Assembly: GCA_964448675.1 (NCBI GenBank)
Contig: CAYUZU010000001.1
Coordinates: forward strand, 1-64,000
Length of the DNA stretch: 64,000 nucleotides
Origin: CAYUZU01 sp964448675
GTDB taxonomy: Bacteria > Planctomycetota > Phycisphaerae > UBA1845 > Fen-1342
Direction of reading: 5' to 3'
Below the pieces are notes generated by a model. It did not search any database. It was not told the DNA's origin and saw nothing but the letters and a program-made list of their open reading frames with translations. The translations under genes and the position numbers were made by a program. Shown piece by piece: positions 8,603 to 17,642 of this stretch; the first letter of the stretch is position 1, and every line of letters starts with the position of its first letter.

Positions 8603-8741
8603 GGTAGCCGGAACCGCCCCCACCGACGCAGGGCTCGCACGGCCCCTGGCAAGCGGAGCAGCGTTCGCCGCTTCTGACCGTTCTGAAATCTGAAACGCAC
8701 AACACAGGCAAGCGGGGCGCGTGCGCACGCGCTCCGCGGCC

Positions 8742-11003
8742 TCAGCCGCTCAGCAGGCGGGTCACGTCCTGGATGGTGACGACGAGGAACGTCAGCACGA
8801 TCAGGCCGAGGCCGGCCAATGTGGTGATGACCTGCACCTTGATACTGACCGGTTTGCCACGGATCTTCTCCAGCAGCAGGAAGATCATCAGCCCACCATC
8901 GACCACCGGCAGCGGCAGGAAGTTGATCACTGCGAGATTGATCGAGATGAACGCCAGGAAGACCAGCAGGTCGCCCCAGCTCGCGGCCGCCTCCTGATAC
9001 GCCATCTTGAAGATGCCGACCGGACCGGCGACGTGTTTCACGCCCACGTTCTGCGTGGCGAAGTTCTTGATGAAGCGGTACACGCCGGTAAGCACGTGGC
9101 CGGTGTCGCGCAGGCCGAACCACAGGGCCTCGACGGGATTGCGCGTGACGGCGCGCGAGGTGGCGAACTCGAGGTGAATGACCGGCGGCTGCGTCACGAT
9201 GCGCAGCTGCCAGGGGTCGACATTCTCGGGGGTAATGGTGAACTCGGCGGCGGTGGGCTCGGTGTCGCGGCGGTCATCGATGTACTTGACGGTGACCGTC
9301 TCCCCCATGTGCTGCTCGAGCAGGCGCTGCACCGCCGACACCGACGGCAGGTTGACCGCCCGCCCGGAGCTCAGTACGGCCGACTTCTCGCCGGCGATCT
9401 CCTGAATCCGTACCGAGTTGGGCAGGTCCAGCGCGCTGACGACGCTGGGCGGCACGTCGAGCTGCGCCGTCGCCTTGTCCTCGCCGGTGCGATAGAGCAG
9501 GGTGACAGTCTCGCCGGCGGCGGCCGACAGGGCGTTGTACACATCGGTCCAGGTCTGCACCGGCTGGTCATCGACCGCGACGATCCGCGCCCCGCGCGGC
9601 AGGCCCAGCCCGGCGGCCGGCGTCCCCGGCACCACGTCCGCGATCACCGCCCGCTCTTCCTCGCCGACGAACGCGACGCCGATGCGCGGCGGTTCGGACC
9701 CGAACAGGCTGAACGGGCGTTGCGGCGTGACTTCGAGCGCCTCGCGCTGTCCGTCGCGCAACACGACGACCGGTACCGGCCGGCCGACATTGGCCCGGAT
9801 GCTGGCCTTGATCTCGCTGTAGAGCGGGTTGGCAACGGTGCCCCACTGGGCGACGACGTCACCAGGTTTGAAGCCGGCCCGCTCGGCGGGCGTGCCGGGG
9901 GAAACGAGCTGAATCGTCTGGCGGCGCACCAGGCCGAGCATGTGCTGGTTGTCGATGCTGGTGACCGCGTCGTCGTCGGGGCGGGCGCTCAGGAAGCGCA
10001 GCCGCGGCGGGATGGTCACCGCGACGGTCTCCGTCTTGTCGCCCTTCCCCGCCGGCCGCTCGACGGTGAACACCATCGGTTCGCCGACGCTGCGGCGGAT
10101 GATCGCGGCGAGCTCGGGCGAGCTGGCGACCTGTTCGCCGTTGATGTGCGTGATGACGTCGCCGGGTTGAAATGCGGTGTCGGCGGCACCGGGTTCGCTG
10201 GTGACGCCGACTTGGCGGGTGAACATCGGCGTGACGCCGATCGGTTCCTTCTCGCCGTCGCTTTCACGGCGGTTGATGTCCAGGATGATGGGTTCGTCGA
10301 CGACGGCGCCGTCGCGCTCGACCGTGAAGCGCATCTGGTCGTCGGCCAGGGCCCAGGACATCTGGATGTCGTTGAACGAGCGCACCTCGTTGCCGTCGAT
10401 CGACACCACGTGGTCGCCGGACATCAGGCCGGCCTTTGCGGCGGCGCTGCCGGGTTGCACGTCGCCGATGATCGGAGCCAGCACCGTGCGGCCCACGCTC
10501 ATGTAGACCAGGGCGTAGGCCAGCACGGCGAAGAACAGATTGAACAGCACGCCGGCGGACACCACGATCATGCGCTGCCCGACGGTCTTGTTGGTGAAAG
10601 CACGTGGGTCGTCCGTGTGCGACACTTCGCCGGTTTCTTCGTTGATCTGGATGTCATCCTGACCGAGCATCTTCACATAGCCGCCGAAGGGCAGTGCGTT
10701 GATGCAGTAATCCGTCTCGCCGAAGCCCTTGGCCTCGAGCTCGTCGGGGGTGTAGGGCTTGGCCGGGCCGAAGGTGAACCCCTCGCCGCGGCGGTAGCCG
10801 GCGAGGCGATAGAAAAACCCCACGGCGAAGCGATCGACGCGCACACCCATCCACTTGGCGGCCAGGAAGTGACCGAGCTCGTGCACGAAGATGATGACCG
10901 AGAAGCCGATCAGCACCTTGAGAAAGAGGTAGCTGCCGGTGAGCCACTCGAGAATGGCGTTGCCGGCAGCGAGCGTGTCCGCGACGATCAGGTCTGTAGG
11001 CAT
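8742..11003 (-). CDS. rseP: RseP-type site-2 zinc metalloprotease with four PDZ-like domains
   Basis: Intramembrane metalloprotease (M50), typically cleaving anti-sigma factors or signal-peptide remnants. Zinc motif HELGH is at residues 41-45 in the first membrane helix, and the partner motif NFLPLPVVDGG is in the C-terminal helices. At 753 aa it is much longer than the usual 420-460 aa, because the periplasmic part holds four PDZ-like units (starting near DVQPGSAAAKAG, EPGAADTAFQPG, SPGTPAERAGFKPG and VPGTPAAGLGLPRG) instead of one or two. Starts at ATG 11003, overlapping the dxr stop by 16 bp; dxr-rseP adjacency is common in bacteria. Confidence 0.93.
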   Translation of the reverse strand: MPTDLIVADTLAAGNAILEWLTGSYLFLKVLIGFSVIIFVHELGHFLAAKWMGVRVDRFAVGFFYRLAGYRRGEGFTFGPAKPYTPDELEAKGFGETDYCINALPFGGYVKMLGQDDIQINEETGEVSHTDDPRAFTNKTVGQRMIVVSAGVLFNLFFAVLAYALVYMSVGRTVLAPIIGDVQPGSAAAKAGLMSGDHVVSIDGNEVRSFNDIQMSWALADDQMRFTVERDGAVVDEPIILDINRRESDGEKEPIGVTPMFTRQVGVTSEPGAADTAFQPGDVITHINGEQVASSPELAAIIRRSVGEPMVFTVERPAGKGDKTETVAVTIPPRLRFLSARPDDDAVTSIDNQHMLGLVRRQTIQLVSPGTPAERAGFKPGDVVAQWGTVANPLYSEIKASIRANVGRPVPVVVLRDGQREALEVTPQRPFSLFGSEPPRIGVAFVGEEERAVIADVVPGTPAAGLGLPRGARIVAVDDQPVQTWTDVYNALSAAAGETVTLLYRTGEDKATAQLDVPPSVVSALDLPNSVRIQEIAGEKSAVLSSGRAVNLPSVSAVQRLLEQHMGETVTVKYIDDRRDTEPTAAEFTITPENVDPWQLRIVTQPPVIHLEFATSRAVTRNPVEALWFGLRDTGHVLTGVYRFIKNFATQNVGVKHVAGPVGIFKMAYQEAAASWGDLLVFLAFISINLAVINFLPLPVVDGGLMIFLLLEKIRGKPVSIKVQVITTLAGLGLIVLTFLVVTIQDVTRLLSG

Positions 11004-12139
11004 CGTTCAACCTCGGCACGGGCCCACGCGTCCTGGGCCAGCAGGTCGTCCAGCGTGGGGTGTGCCTTGAAATCCTGCTTGTTCAACAACTCTTCGGTCA
11101 GCGCCACGATCCGCCCGAACGGGACGCGCCCGGCGCGAAAGTGCTCGACCGCAGCCTCGTTGGCGGCGTTGAGTACCGCCCCGGCGGTGCCACCCTGGCG
11201 GGCCGCTTCGTACCCCAGCCGCAGTGCGGGAAACCGCACGAAATCGGGCGGTTCGAAGCGCAGGGCCCGCGGCTGGCTCCAGTCGAGTGGCTCGGCGATG
11301 CCCGGCACCCGGCGCGGGTAGGTCAGTGCATATTGTATCGGGGTCTTCATGTCGGGCGTGCCGAGCTGGGCGATTACGGAGCCGTCGTGGTATTCGACCA
11401 TCGAGTGCACGACGGATTCCGGATGGATCAGCACGTCGATCTTGTCCACACTCAGTCCGAACAGCCAGCGGGCCTCGATGATCTCCAGCGCCTTGTTCAT
11501 CATGGTGGCGCTGTCGATCGTGATCTTCGGGCCCATCGACCAGGTCGGGTGGTTCAGCGCGTCCTGCAATGTGGCGTCGCGAATGCGCTCCAGGCTCCAG
11601 TCGCGGAACGGCCCGCCCGACGCGGTCAGGTGGACCTTGCGCACGTCCTCAAACCGGCCGGCGTGCAGGGCCTGAAAGATCGCCGAGTGCTCACTGTCGA
11701 CGGGGATCAGCGTGGCACCGCTGGCCTCGGCCATCGGCATCAGCAGCGAACCGGCGACAACCAGCGACTCCTTGTTGGCCAGGCCGACATCGATCCCGCG
11801 GCGGACGGCTTCGAGCGTGGCGGGCAGGCCCGCGGCCCCGACGATCGCCGCCAGCACGAAGTTGGCGTCGGACGCCGCGACGAGCTCCACCAGGCCGGCG
11901 CGGCCCGTGAGGATCCGCGTCTTCGGCGGGGAATTGGCCCGCAGGCTCTCGGCCGCGGTTTCGTCGGCGATGGCGACGGCGGGCACATCGAACCGCGCCG
12001 CCTGCTCCGCCAGCCGGCGCCAGTCGCGGCCCGCCGCCAGCCCGACGATGCGGATCTCGTCGCGCAAGGCGGCGGCGACGTCGAGAGCCGACTGCCCGAT
12101 GGAGCCGGTGGAACCGAGAACGATGGCGCGTTTTTCCAT
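10988..12139 (-). CDS. dxr: 1-deoxy-D-xylulose-5-phosphate reductoisomerase
   Basis: Second step of the MEP isoprenoid pathway, converting DXP to MEP with NADPH. The start at ATG 12139 gives 383 aa beginning MEKRAIVLGSTGSIGQSALD, the characteristic NADPH-binding loop. Other signatures are ANKESLVVAG, VDSEHSAIFQ (metal ligands) and SMGPKITIDSATMMNK. The frame stays open upstream to 12775, but that extension has no Dxr homology. Operon with rseP. Confidence 0.96.
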   Translation of the reverse strand: MEKRAIVLGSTGSIGQSALDVAAALRDEIRIVGLAAGRDWRRLAEQAARFDVPAVAIADETAAESLRANSPPKTRILTGRAGLVELVAASDANFVLAAIVGAAGLPATLEAVRRGIDVGLANKESLVVAGSLLMPMAEASGATLIPVDSEHSAIFQALHAGRFEDVRKVHLTASGGPFRDWSLERIRDATLQDALNHPTWSMGPKITIDSATMMNKALEIIEARWLFGLSVDKIDVLIHPESVVHSMVEYHDGSVIAQLGTPDMKTPIQYALTYPRRVPGIAEPLDWSQPRALRFEPPDFVRFPALRLGYEAARQGGTAGAVLNAANEAAVEHFRAGRVPFGRIVALTEELLNKQDFKAHPTLDDLLAQDAWARAEVERCLQT

Positions 12140-12289
12140 GGGCGGGATTATAGGCGATTCGGCGGGAATGTGCTGGGGCGCGCGGCGTGAGCAGGTGAGA
12201 GGGTGACTGGTGGGAAGGAGGTAATGCACTCGTTTCCGTTCAGGGCGTCGATACGACGGTCGATGTACGAATCGGAGCCGCCGACGCGA

Positions 12290-12311
12290 GCCACGGCGCT
12301 GTGAGCCGTGC
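12290..12311. repeat. intergenic hairpin repeat, copy 1
   Basis: GCCACGGCGCTGTGAGCCGTGC matches 21 of 22 positions of the copy at 18469-18490. The arms CACGGC and GCCGTG can form a short stem. Function unknown; it resembles a REP-like dispersed element but only two copies are seen here. Confidence 0.55.
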
Positions 12312-12398
12312 GGGGGGATAAGGTGGCAGGTGCGAAGGTGGGTGGGGGATGCGGACACCGCGTCGATCGACGGCGGCAATCCGCCCGCGGTTTCGGCG

Positions 12399-12456
12399 GG
12401 ACAATGCAGCGCAATGTCGTACCGTCTGCGGACAATGCCGAGCAATGTCCTGCCGT
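12399..12456. repeat. tandem pair of ~31-bp imperfect repeats
   Basis: Two adjacent units both begin GGACAATGC and contain GCAATGTC at the same offset (starts 12399 and 12430). The second unit ends at the gspE stop codon. Function unknown; possibly a remnant of a short duplication. Confidence 0.45.
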
Positions 12457-14136
12457 TCAGCTTTTCGTTACGCGGAGGACTTCCTGCACGGTGGTGAGGC
12501 CTTCGCGGCAGAGGCGCCAGCCTTCGTCGCGCATCAGGACCAGGCCCTGCTCGCGTGCGACACGGAGAATCTGTGACGCCGATGCTTCGTTCAGCACCAA
12601 CTCGCGCACCTCGTCGCTCATGATGAGCAGTTCGTACAGCGCGCGCCGGCCCGCAAAGCCGGTCCCGCGGCATTCCTTGCAGCCCTTGGCACGCCACAAT
12701 GTCTGACCACGTTCGATCTGGAAGTCGGGCGGCATGAGCTCGTCGCCGTCCGGTTTGTACTCTTCCTTGCACCACTTGCAGATGGTGCGCACCAGGCGCT
12801 GGGCCAGCACGCCCTCGAGCGAGCTCGAGACCAGGAACGGCTCGACGCCCATGTCCAGCAGACGCGTGGTGGCGGTGACGGCGTCATTGGTGTGCAGCGT
12901 GCTGAAGACCAGGTGGCCCGTCAGTGACGCGTTGATCGCGACCTCGGCCGTCTCCTTGTCACGAATCTCGCCGACGAGGATGACGTCGGGGTCGTGCCGC
13001 AGGAAGCTCCGCAGGGCGCGGGCGAAGGTCAGCCCGATCTTCGGGATGATGTGCGTCTGGTTGATGCCGTCGAGGTAGTACTCGACCGGGTCTTCGATGG
13101 TGATGATCTTCAGCTCGGGGCAGACGATCGCCTGCAAGGCGGCGTACAGCGTGGTCGTCTTCCCCGAGCCCGTCGGCCCGGTGACGAGCATGATGCCGTG
13201 CGGCTTGTGGATCATCTCGTCGAAGATCTTGAAGGTCTCGCCTTCCATGCCCAGCGAATGCAGCTCGAGCTTGACCGCCGTCCGGTCCAGAATACGCAGC
13301 ACGATGCCTTCGCCGAAAGCCATCGGCACGACCGAGACACGCAGGTCGATCTCGCGGCCGTGGGCCTTGATCTTGAAGCCGCCGTCCTGCGGCAGGCGCC
13401 GCTCGGCGATGTTCAGGTTGGACAGGATCTTGATACGGCTGATGATGGCGTTGCGGAAGCGGTGGATCTCGGGCGGCACGTTGGCGATCTGGAGCACGCC
13501 GTCGATGCGGTAGCGCACGCGGAAGTCGTCTTCGAACGGCTCGAAGTGGATGTCGCTGGCGCGCTGCTCGATGGCCTCGATCAGGATCTCGTTGACGAGC
13601 TTGATGACCGAGGCTTCCTGCGCGAGCTGGATGTCGATGTCTTCGGAGTCGACGCGGTTCTCGTCGAGGATCTCGAGCTCGCCGGCTTCGGCGACCATCT
13701 CCTGCAGCACGTCGCCGCCAACGCCGTAGAACGAGCGGATCAGCTTCTGAATCTCGGTCTTGGTGGCCAGGACGGGCTCGACCGGCATGCCGGTGCAGGT
13801 GCGGACCTCGTCGAGGGCGTACATGTTGTAGGGGTCGGAGGTGGCGACGCGGATGCCCTTGCCGTTGCGGCTGACCGGCATGAGGCCATACTTGTGCACC
13901 AGTCGGCTGGGGATGAGCTTGAGCAGGTCGCGGTCGATCTCGGCCTCCTGGAGATCGATCACGGGGATCATGAGCTGGTCGCTGAAGACGTCGAGGATGT
14001 CCTTTTCGCTGACGAGCTGCTCGCGGATGAGGACCTGGTCGATGCGCTCGGCAGGCGAGCTGCGTTGCGCGACGGCCCCCTGGAGCTGCTCCTGGGTGAT
14101 CAGGCCCCGGGCAACGAGTTCTTCGCCGATCGGCAT
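12457..14136 (-). CDS. gspE: type II secretion / type IV pilus assembly ATPase (GspE/PilB family)
   Basis: Hexameric cytoplasmic ATPase powering pseudopilus or pilus assembly. ATG 14136 gives 559 aa (MPIGEELVARG). A GspE/PilB N-terminal (MshEN-like) domain covers about residues 1-150. The ATPase core has Walker A GPTGSGKTTT (320-329), the Asp box, Walker-B-like DPDVILVGEIRD and a His box near LTGHLVFSTLHTND. A CxxC...CxxC zinc element (CKWC and CKEC) is present. No other secretion or pilus gene is nearby, so the system cannot be assigned to type II or type IV from context. Confidence 0.93.
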   Translation of the reverse strand: MPIGEELVARGLITQEQLQGAVAQRSSPAERIDQVLIREQLVSEKDILDVFSDQLMIPVIDLQEAEIDRDLLKLIPSRLVHKYGLMPVSRNGKGIRVATSDPYNMYALDEVRTCTGMPVEPVLATKTEIQKLIRSFYGVGGDVLQEMVAEAGELEILDENRVDSEDIDIQLAQEASVIKLVNEILIEAIEQRASDIHFEPFEDDFRVRYRIDGVLQIANVPPEIHRFRNAIISRIKILSNLNIAERRLPQDGGFKIKAHGREIDLRVSVVPMAFGEGIVLRILDRTAVKLELHSLGMEGETFKIFDEMIHKPHGIMLVTGPTGSGKTTTLYAALQAIVCPELKIITIEDPVEYYLDGINQTHIIPKIGLTFARALRSFLRHDPDVILVGEIRDKETAEVAINASLTGHLVFSTLHTNDAVTATTRLLDMGVEPFLVSSSLEGVLAQRLVRTICKWCKEEYKPDGDELMPPDFQIERGQTLWRAKGCKECRGTGFAGRRALYELLIMSDEVRELVLNEASASQILRVAREQGLVLMRDEGWRLCREGLTTVQEVLRVTKS

Positions 14137-14210
14137 GTCGCTCTGTATCCTCTTTGTTTCTGGCACTTTATGGCGCACTCATATCGTGCGGGCACACCCC
14201 GCCGTCGCCT

Positions 14211-14241
14211 ATTATACGGACGGGTTGCCGCAGGGTTGCAA
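14211..14241 (-). promoter_or_regulatory. putative gspE promoter
   Basis: Perfect TATAAT (14211-14216) on the minus strand with TTGCAA (14236-14241) 19 nt upstream. The predicted start lies about 70 nt before ATG 14136. The spacing is 2 nt longer than optimal. Confidence 0.5.
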
Positions 14242-14337
14242 GGATCCTCCCTCGATTCATCGGCGAAGTCTGCGCGCGACTGCGGCACATATTGCCGGAC
14301 GGCGACGGATTCTCGTCCGCTCTTGCGACGCGCCTGA

Positions 14338-16029
14338 TCAGGAAGGGGTCGCCGTGCGGCCAGCGGCTGAACTCGTCTTTGCCGGGGCAGGGGCCGCGAC
14401 TTCGGCCGCGGGCCGCGTCAGCGGCGATCCCACGCGCCGACGCCGGGCGGCCACGTTTTCGGCTGGCACCTGCCATTGGGCCGGCAGATAGGCCCGCGCC
14501 GGGCTTGGGCGCCGCCGCAGGTAGGTCCACGGCTTGACGAACGGCTGGTAGAGGAAGTTGCGGACGAGCTTGCGGCTGATCTGGTAGCCCACGTACGCCG
14601 TCGGGCCGAACCACTTGCGGTCGAGCGCGGCGCGGGCTGTTCGGCTGGTGGCGAAGTCGATCACCCGGTGGCACACCCAGGGCGGCAGGCCGACGTTCCG
14701 CAGGTTGAGCACCAGCCGCAGCCACAATGCGAGATAATCGTGCTTGGCCAGTTGCACCGCGCCGGTCCCCATGTGGTCGTAGGCCGCCCGATCCTGCGTG
14801 TCGATAAGGCCGGCGGCGCGGGCGCGGGTGTACAGGGGCGTGCCGGGGTAGAACATCAGCGGAAAGACGCGCAGCACCGATGGTCCCTTGTGGTGGCTCG
14901 CGATGAAGCGCATCGTTTCGACGACGTTCTCCTCCGGCTCGAACGGGTTGGTCACGATGTAATGGTATTCGGTGCGTACCTTGTGCCGGGCGAAGGTATC
15001 GATCGCGTCGGCGATGCGCTGCTTGGTTGTCGGCCGCAAGTAGATGTTCGCCAGCGTGTCGGCGCTGGCCGACTCGATCCCCATGCTGATCAGCTCGATC
15101 GGAACGCGGGCCAGGGCCGCGACCTTGCGCTCGGTTACGGTGTTGGGAAAGGCGTCGAGCTGCAATGGCAGGCCGACGTCGCGGTTGTACTTGTCGGCGA
15201 AGTCCTCGATCTCGTCCTCTTTGCGGACGAAGAAGAGATCGTCGACGAAGTTCACGCTGCGGATGGTCGGAAAGCACGCCAGCGCCTGCCGCACCTCGTC
15301 CAGCACGTTGTCCAGCGACCGCGTCCGCACCCAGCGGCCCAGCCCCTTGTGCACCTCGCGCAGCGCCGTGTTGTTGCAGAACGCACAATGGTACGGGCAG
15401 CCGCGGCTGGTGATGACGCGCAGCGTCTGAAGGGCGCCGCGGAGATTCTCCGCTCGCGACGCCGCCAGCCCCTCATTCGTCGCCACATAGTGCGTGTCGA
15501 GCTCGTAGTCGGGGAACGGCAGCGCGTCGAGGTCGGTCTCGAGCGGGGCCAGGTCGTTCTTGACGGTGGTGGGGTTGCCGAAGGCACCACCACCGCGGAA
15601 CCACAGGCTGGGGACGCCGGTCGGATCGTGGCCGCTGCCGAGGCGTTCGGCCAGTTGCAGCGTGGGCTCCTCGCCCTCGCCGATGCAGATGGCGTCGGCG
15701 ATTTCGAGGCTCTCGGCGGGGGCGACGGTGGGGTGTGTGCCACCCCAGACGATCGGCACCCGCAGGCCGGCGTTACGAATCTGCTCGGTCAGGAAGCAGG
15801 CCCGGTGGAAGTTGTTCGTCATCAGGCTCATGCCGACCAGGTCGGAGCCGCGCACGTGCTCCAGCAAATCCGCGACCGCGGCGGGGCTGTAATCCGGTCT
15901 GGTCGTGTCGCGCCGGCTGCTCATCAGCAACATCGTGACGTCGTGACCGGCAGACTTCAGGTATGACGAGATATAGCGCAGACCGAGCGCAAACGGGTGC
16001 GTGTAGGTCGAGACCAGGGCGATCTTCAT
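14338..16029 (-). CDS. B12-binding-domain radical SAM protein
   Basis: A 563-aa cytoplasmic protein from ATG 16029, with GGAG about 10 nt upstream. Residues about 1-140 form a B12-binding-like Rossmann domain (GGTHPTVAPAESLE, ICIGEGEEPT). The radical SAM core carries CPYHCAFC with C211, C215 and C218 as 4Fe-4S ligands. A C-terminal domain follows. Family members methylate or cyclise diverse substrates; none can be assigned. Divergent from serS and not in an evident biosynthetic cluster. Confidence 0.88.
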   Translation of the reverse strand: MKIALVSTYTHPFALGLRYISSYLKSAGHDVTMLLMSSRRDTTRPDYSPAAVADLLEHVRGSDLVGMSLMTNNFHRACFLTEQIRNAGLRVPIVWGGTHPTVAPAESLEIADAICIGEGEEPTLQLAERLGSGHDPTGVPSLWFRGGGAFGNPTTVKNDLAPLETDLDALPFPDYELDTHYVATNEGLAASRAENLRGALQTLRVITSRGCPYHCAFCNNTALREVHKGLGRWVRTRSLDNVLDEVRQALACFPTIRSVNFVDDLFFVRKEDEIEDFADKYNRDVGLPLQLDAFPNTVTERKVAALARVPIELISMGIESASADTLANIYLRPTTKQRIADAIDTFARHKVRTEYHYIVTNPFEPEENVVETMRFIASHHKGPSVLRVFPLMFYPGTPLYTRARAAGLIDTQDRAAYDHMGTGAVQLAKHDYLALWLRLVLNLRNVGLPPWVCHRVIDFATSRTARAALDRKWFGPTAYVGYQISRKLVRNFLYQPFVKPWTYLRRRPSPARAYLPAQWQVPAENVAARRRRVGSPLTRPAAEVAAPAPAKTSSAAGRTATPS

Positions 16030-16134
16030 AGGGCGGATCTCCGTAGCGGCTCCTCGCGGCGACCCTGACGATAACCCTGTGGTGCCGCCGGTCAAGTGAA
16101 ATCGTACCGCGACCGCGTTCGCTGTTCAGCGGGT

Positions 16135-16163
16135 TTGGGCCGGCCGGTGCCAGGCATTATGAT
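16135..16163 (+). promoter_or_regulatory. putative serS promoter
   Basis: TTGGGC (16135-16140) and TATGAT (16158-16163) separated by 17 nt, about 60 nt upstream of the serS start. Reasonable spacing with a partial -35 match. Confidence 0.45.
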
Positions 16164-16223
16164 GCCCGGCTGGTCGCCCGCGGTGTGGTGCGCGGCGGCC
16201 CTTGAGACAGCGAAAGGCCGAAG

Positions 16224-17519
16224 ATGATCGATCTCAAGGTGATTCGCGAAGATCCGGACCTCGTCCGCAGGGCGGCGGCCGACAAGAACATGACCGTCGA
16301 CCTCGACCGCGTGCTTGCGGTAGACGAGCGGCGGCGGGCGCTCGAGACCGAGTTCAACGACCTGCGCCACCAGCAGAAGACTGCCGGTGAGCAGATCGCC
16401 AAGGCGCCCAAGGAAGAGAAGGCCCAGCTCAGCAAGGCCATGGGCGAGCTCAAGGCGCGGCTGAAGCAGATCGACGAAGAGCGGCAGCAGGTCGATGCCG
16501 AGCTGCGCGAATTGCTGCTGCTGGTCCCGCAGATCCCGGCCTATGACGAGGGCGTGCCGATCGGCCCGGACGAGTCCGGCAACGTCGAGGTGCGCCGGGT
16601 TGGGGAGGGCCGGCCCACGGCCGACTTCGGCTTCGAATTCAAAGACCACCTCGCCCTCGGCGAGGGGCTGGGCATTATTGATATCGAGCGCGGCGTGAAG
16701 ATCGCCGGCAGCCGGAACTACGTCTTGCGCGGGGCCGGCGCGATGCTGCACGAAGCGGTCTTGCGGCTGGCGTGGGACGTCATGATGGCGCAGGGGTTCG
16801 AGCCGCTCACCGTCCCCGTGCTCGTGACGGATGCCCTGATGGAGGGCACCGGTTTCTTTCCCCTGCACCGCGACGAGGTCTATCTCTGCGAGCGCGACAA
16901 CCAGGCCCTCGTCGGGACGGCCGAGGTGCCCGTCACCGGTTTTCACAGCGACGAGATTCTCGATGAGGCCGACCTGCCCCGGCGTTACGTGGCGCGCAGC
17001 ACCTGCTTCCGACGCGAGGCCGGGGCCGCGGGCAAGGACACGCGTGGCCTGTACCGGATCCATTTCTTCGACAAACTCGAGCAGGTCGTGGTGTGCAAGG
17101 CGGACGCGGCGGAGTCGGCGCGTTGGCACGAGGCGATCCTGCAGAACGCCGAGCGCGTGCTGCAAATGCTCGAGTTGCCGTATCGCGTGATGGAGGTCTG
17201 CACGGGTGACATGGGGCAGGGCAAGGTGCGCATGTTCGACATCGAGACCTGGATGCCCAGTCGCGAGGCCTATGGCGAGACGCACAGCGCGAGCCGGTTT
17301 CACGACTTCCAGGCGCGCCGGCTGAACCTGCGCTATCGCCGGTCGGACACGGGCAAACCCGAGTTTTGCCACACGCTCAATAATACGGTGGTGGCCAGCC
17401 CGAGAATTCTGATCCCACTGCTGGAGCTCAATCAGAACGCCGATGGCAGCGTGAGCATCCCTCAGGCCCTGCGGCCGTACATGGGCAATCAAGAGCGCAT
17501 CGTTGCGGCGCAGCGATGA
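16224..17519 (+). CDS. serS: seryl-tRNA synthetase
   Basis: Class II aminoacyl-tRNA synthetase charging tRNA-Ser. The 431 aa match the family. The N-terminal antiparallel coiled-coil arm that holds the tRNA long variable arm covers about residues 30-105. The catalytic domain contains motif 2 around ARSTCFRREAGAAGKDTRGLYRIHFF and motif 3 near the C-terminus. GEGLGIIDIERGVKIAGSR and CHTLNNTVVASPR are typical of bacterial SerRS (the longer run in motif 2 begins at about residue 253). Monocistronic, divergent from the radical SAM gene. Confidence 0.97.
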   Translation: MIDLKVIREDPDLVRRAAADKNMTVDLDRVLAVDERRRALETEFNDLRHQQKTAGEQIAKAPKEEKAQLSKAMGELKARLKQIDEERQQVDAELRELLLLVPQIPAYDEGVPIGPDESGNVEVRRVGEGRPTADFGFEFKDHLALGEGLGIIDIERGVKIAGSRNYVLRGAGAMLHEAVLRLAWDVMMAQGFEPLTVPVLVTDALMEGTGFFPLHRDEVYLCERDNQALVGTAEVPVTGFHSDEILDEADLPRRYVARSTCFRREAGAAGKDTRGLYRIHFFDKLEQVVVCKADAAESARWHEAILQNAERVLQMLELPYRVMEVCTGDMGQGKVRMFDIETWMPSREAYGETHSASRFHDFQARRLNLRYRRSDTGKPEFCHTLNNTVVASPRILIPLLELNQNADGSVSIPQALRPYMGNQERIVAAQR

Positions 17520-17642
17520 AAACTGCGATGACTTTGAATTAACTTGTGACGAATCCCTCCCTACTCAGACTAAGCATGCAGAGGACGGGTCGGGTGACCC
17601 GGGCCGAACCAGCGAATCTGCACATTGAGGAAAGGGAGAGTC

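Larger units (their letters stand above)
12140..12456. other. 317-bp intergenic region between gspE and dxr
   Basis: No convincing gene. It holds a 22-nt imperfect hairpin that recurs at 18469-18490, and a tandem pair of about 31-bp imperfect repeats ending at the gspE stop (both listed separately). No strong -35/-10 pair for dxr was found. Confidence 0.6.

Noticed and set aside
8721..11321. An 866-codon plus-strand frame opposite rseP
   Set aside because: Antisense to RseP, which has intact motifs; composition is His/Arg/Asp-rich and without any recognisable domain.
12140..12775. N-terminal extension of Dxr up to 12775
   Set aside because: It would overlap the end of gspE and shows no Dxr homology; the family start MEKRAIVLGSTGSIGQ is at 12139.
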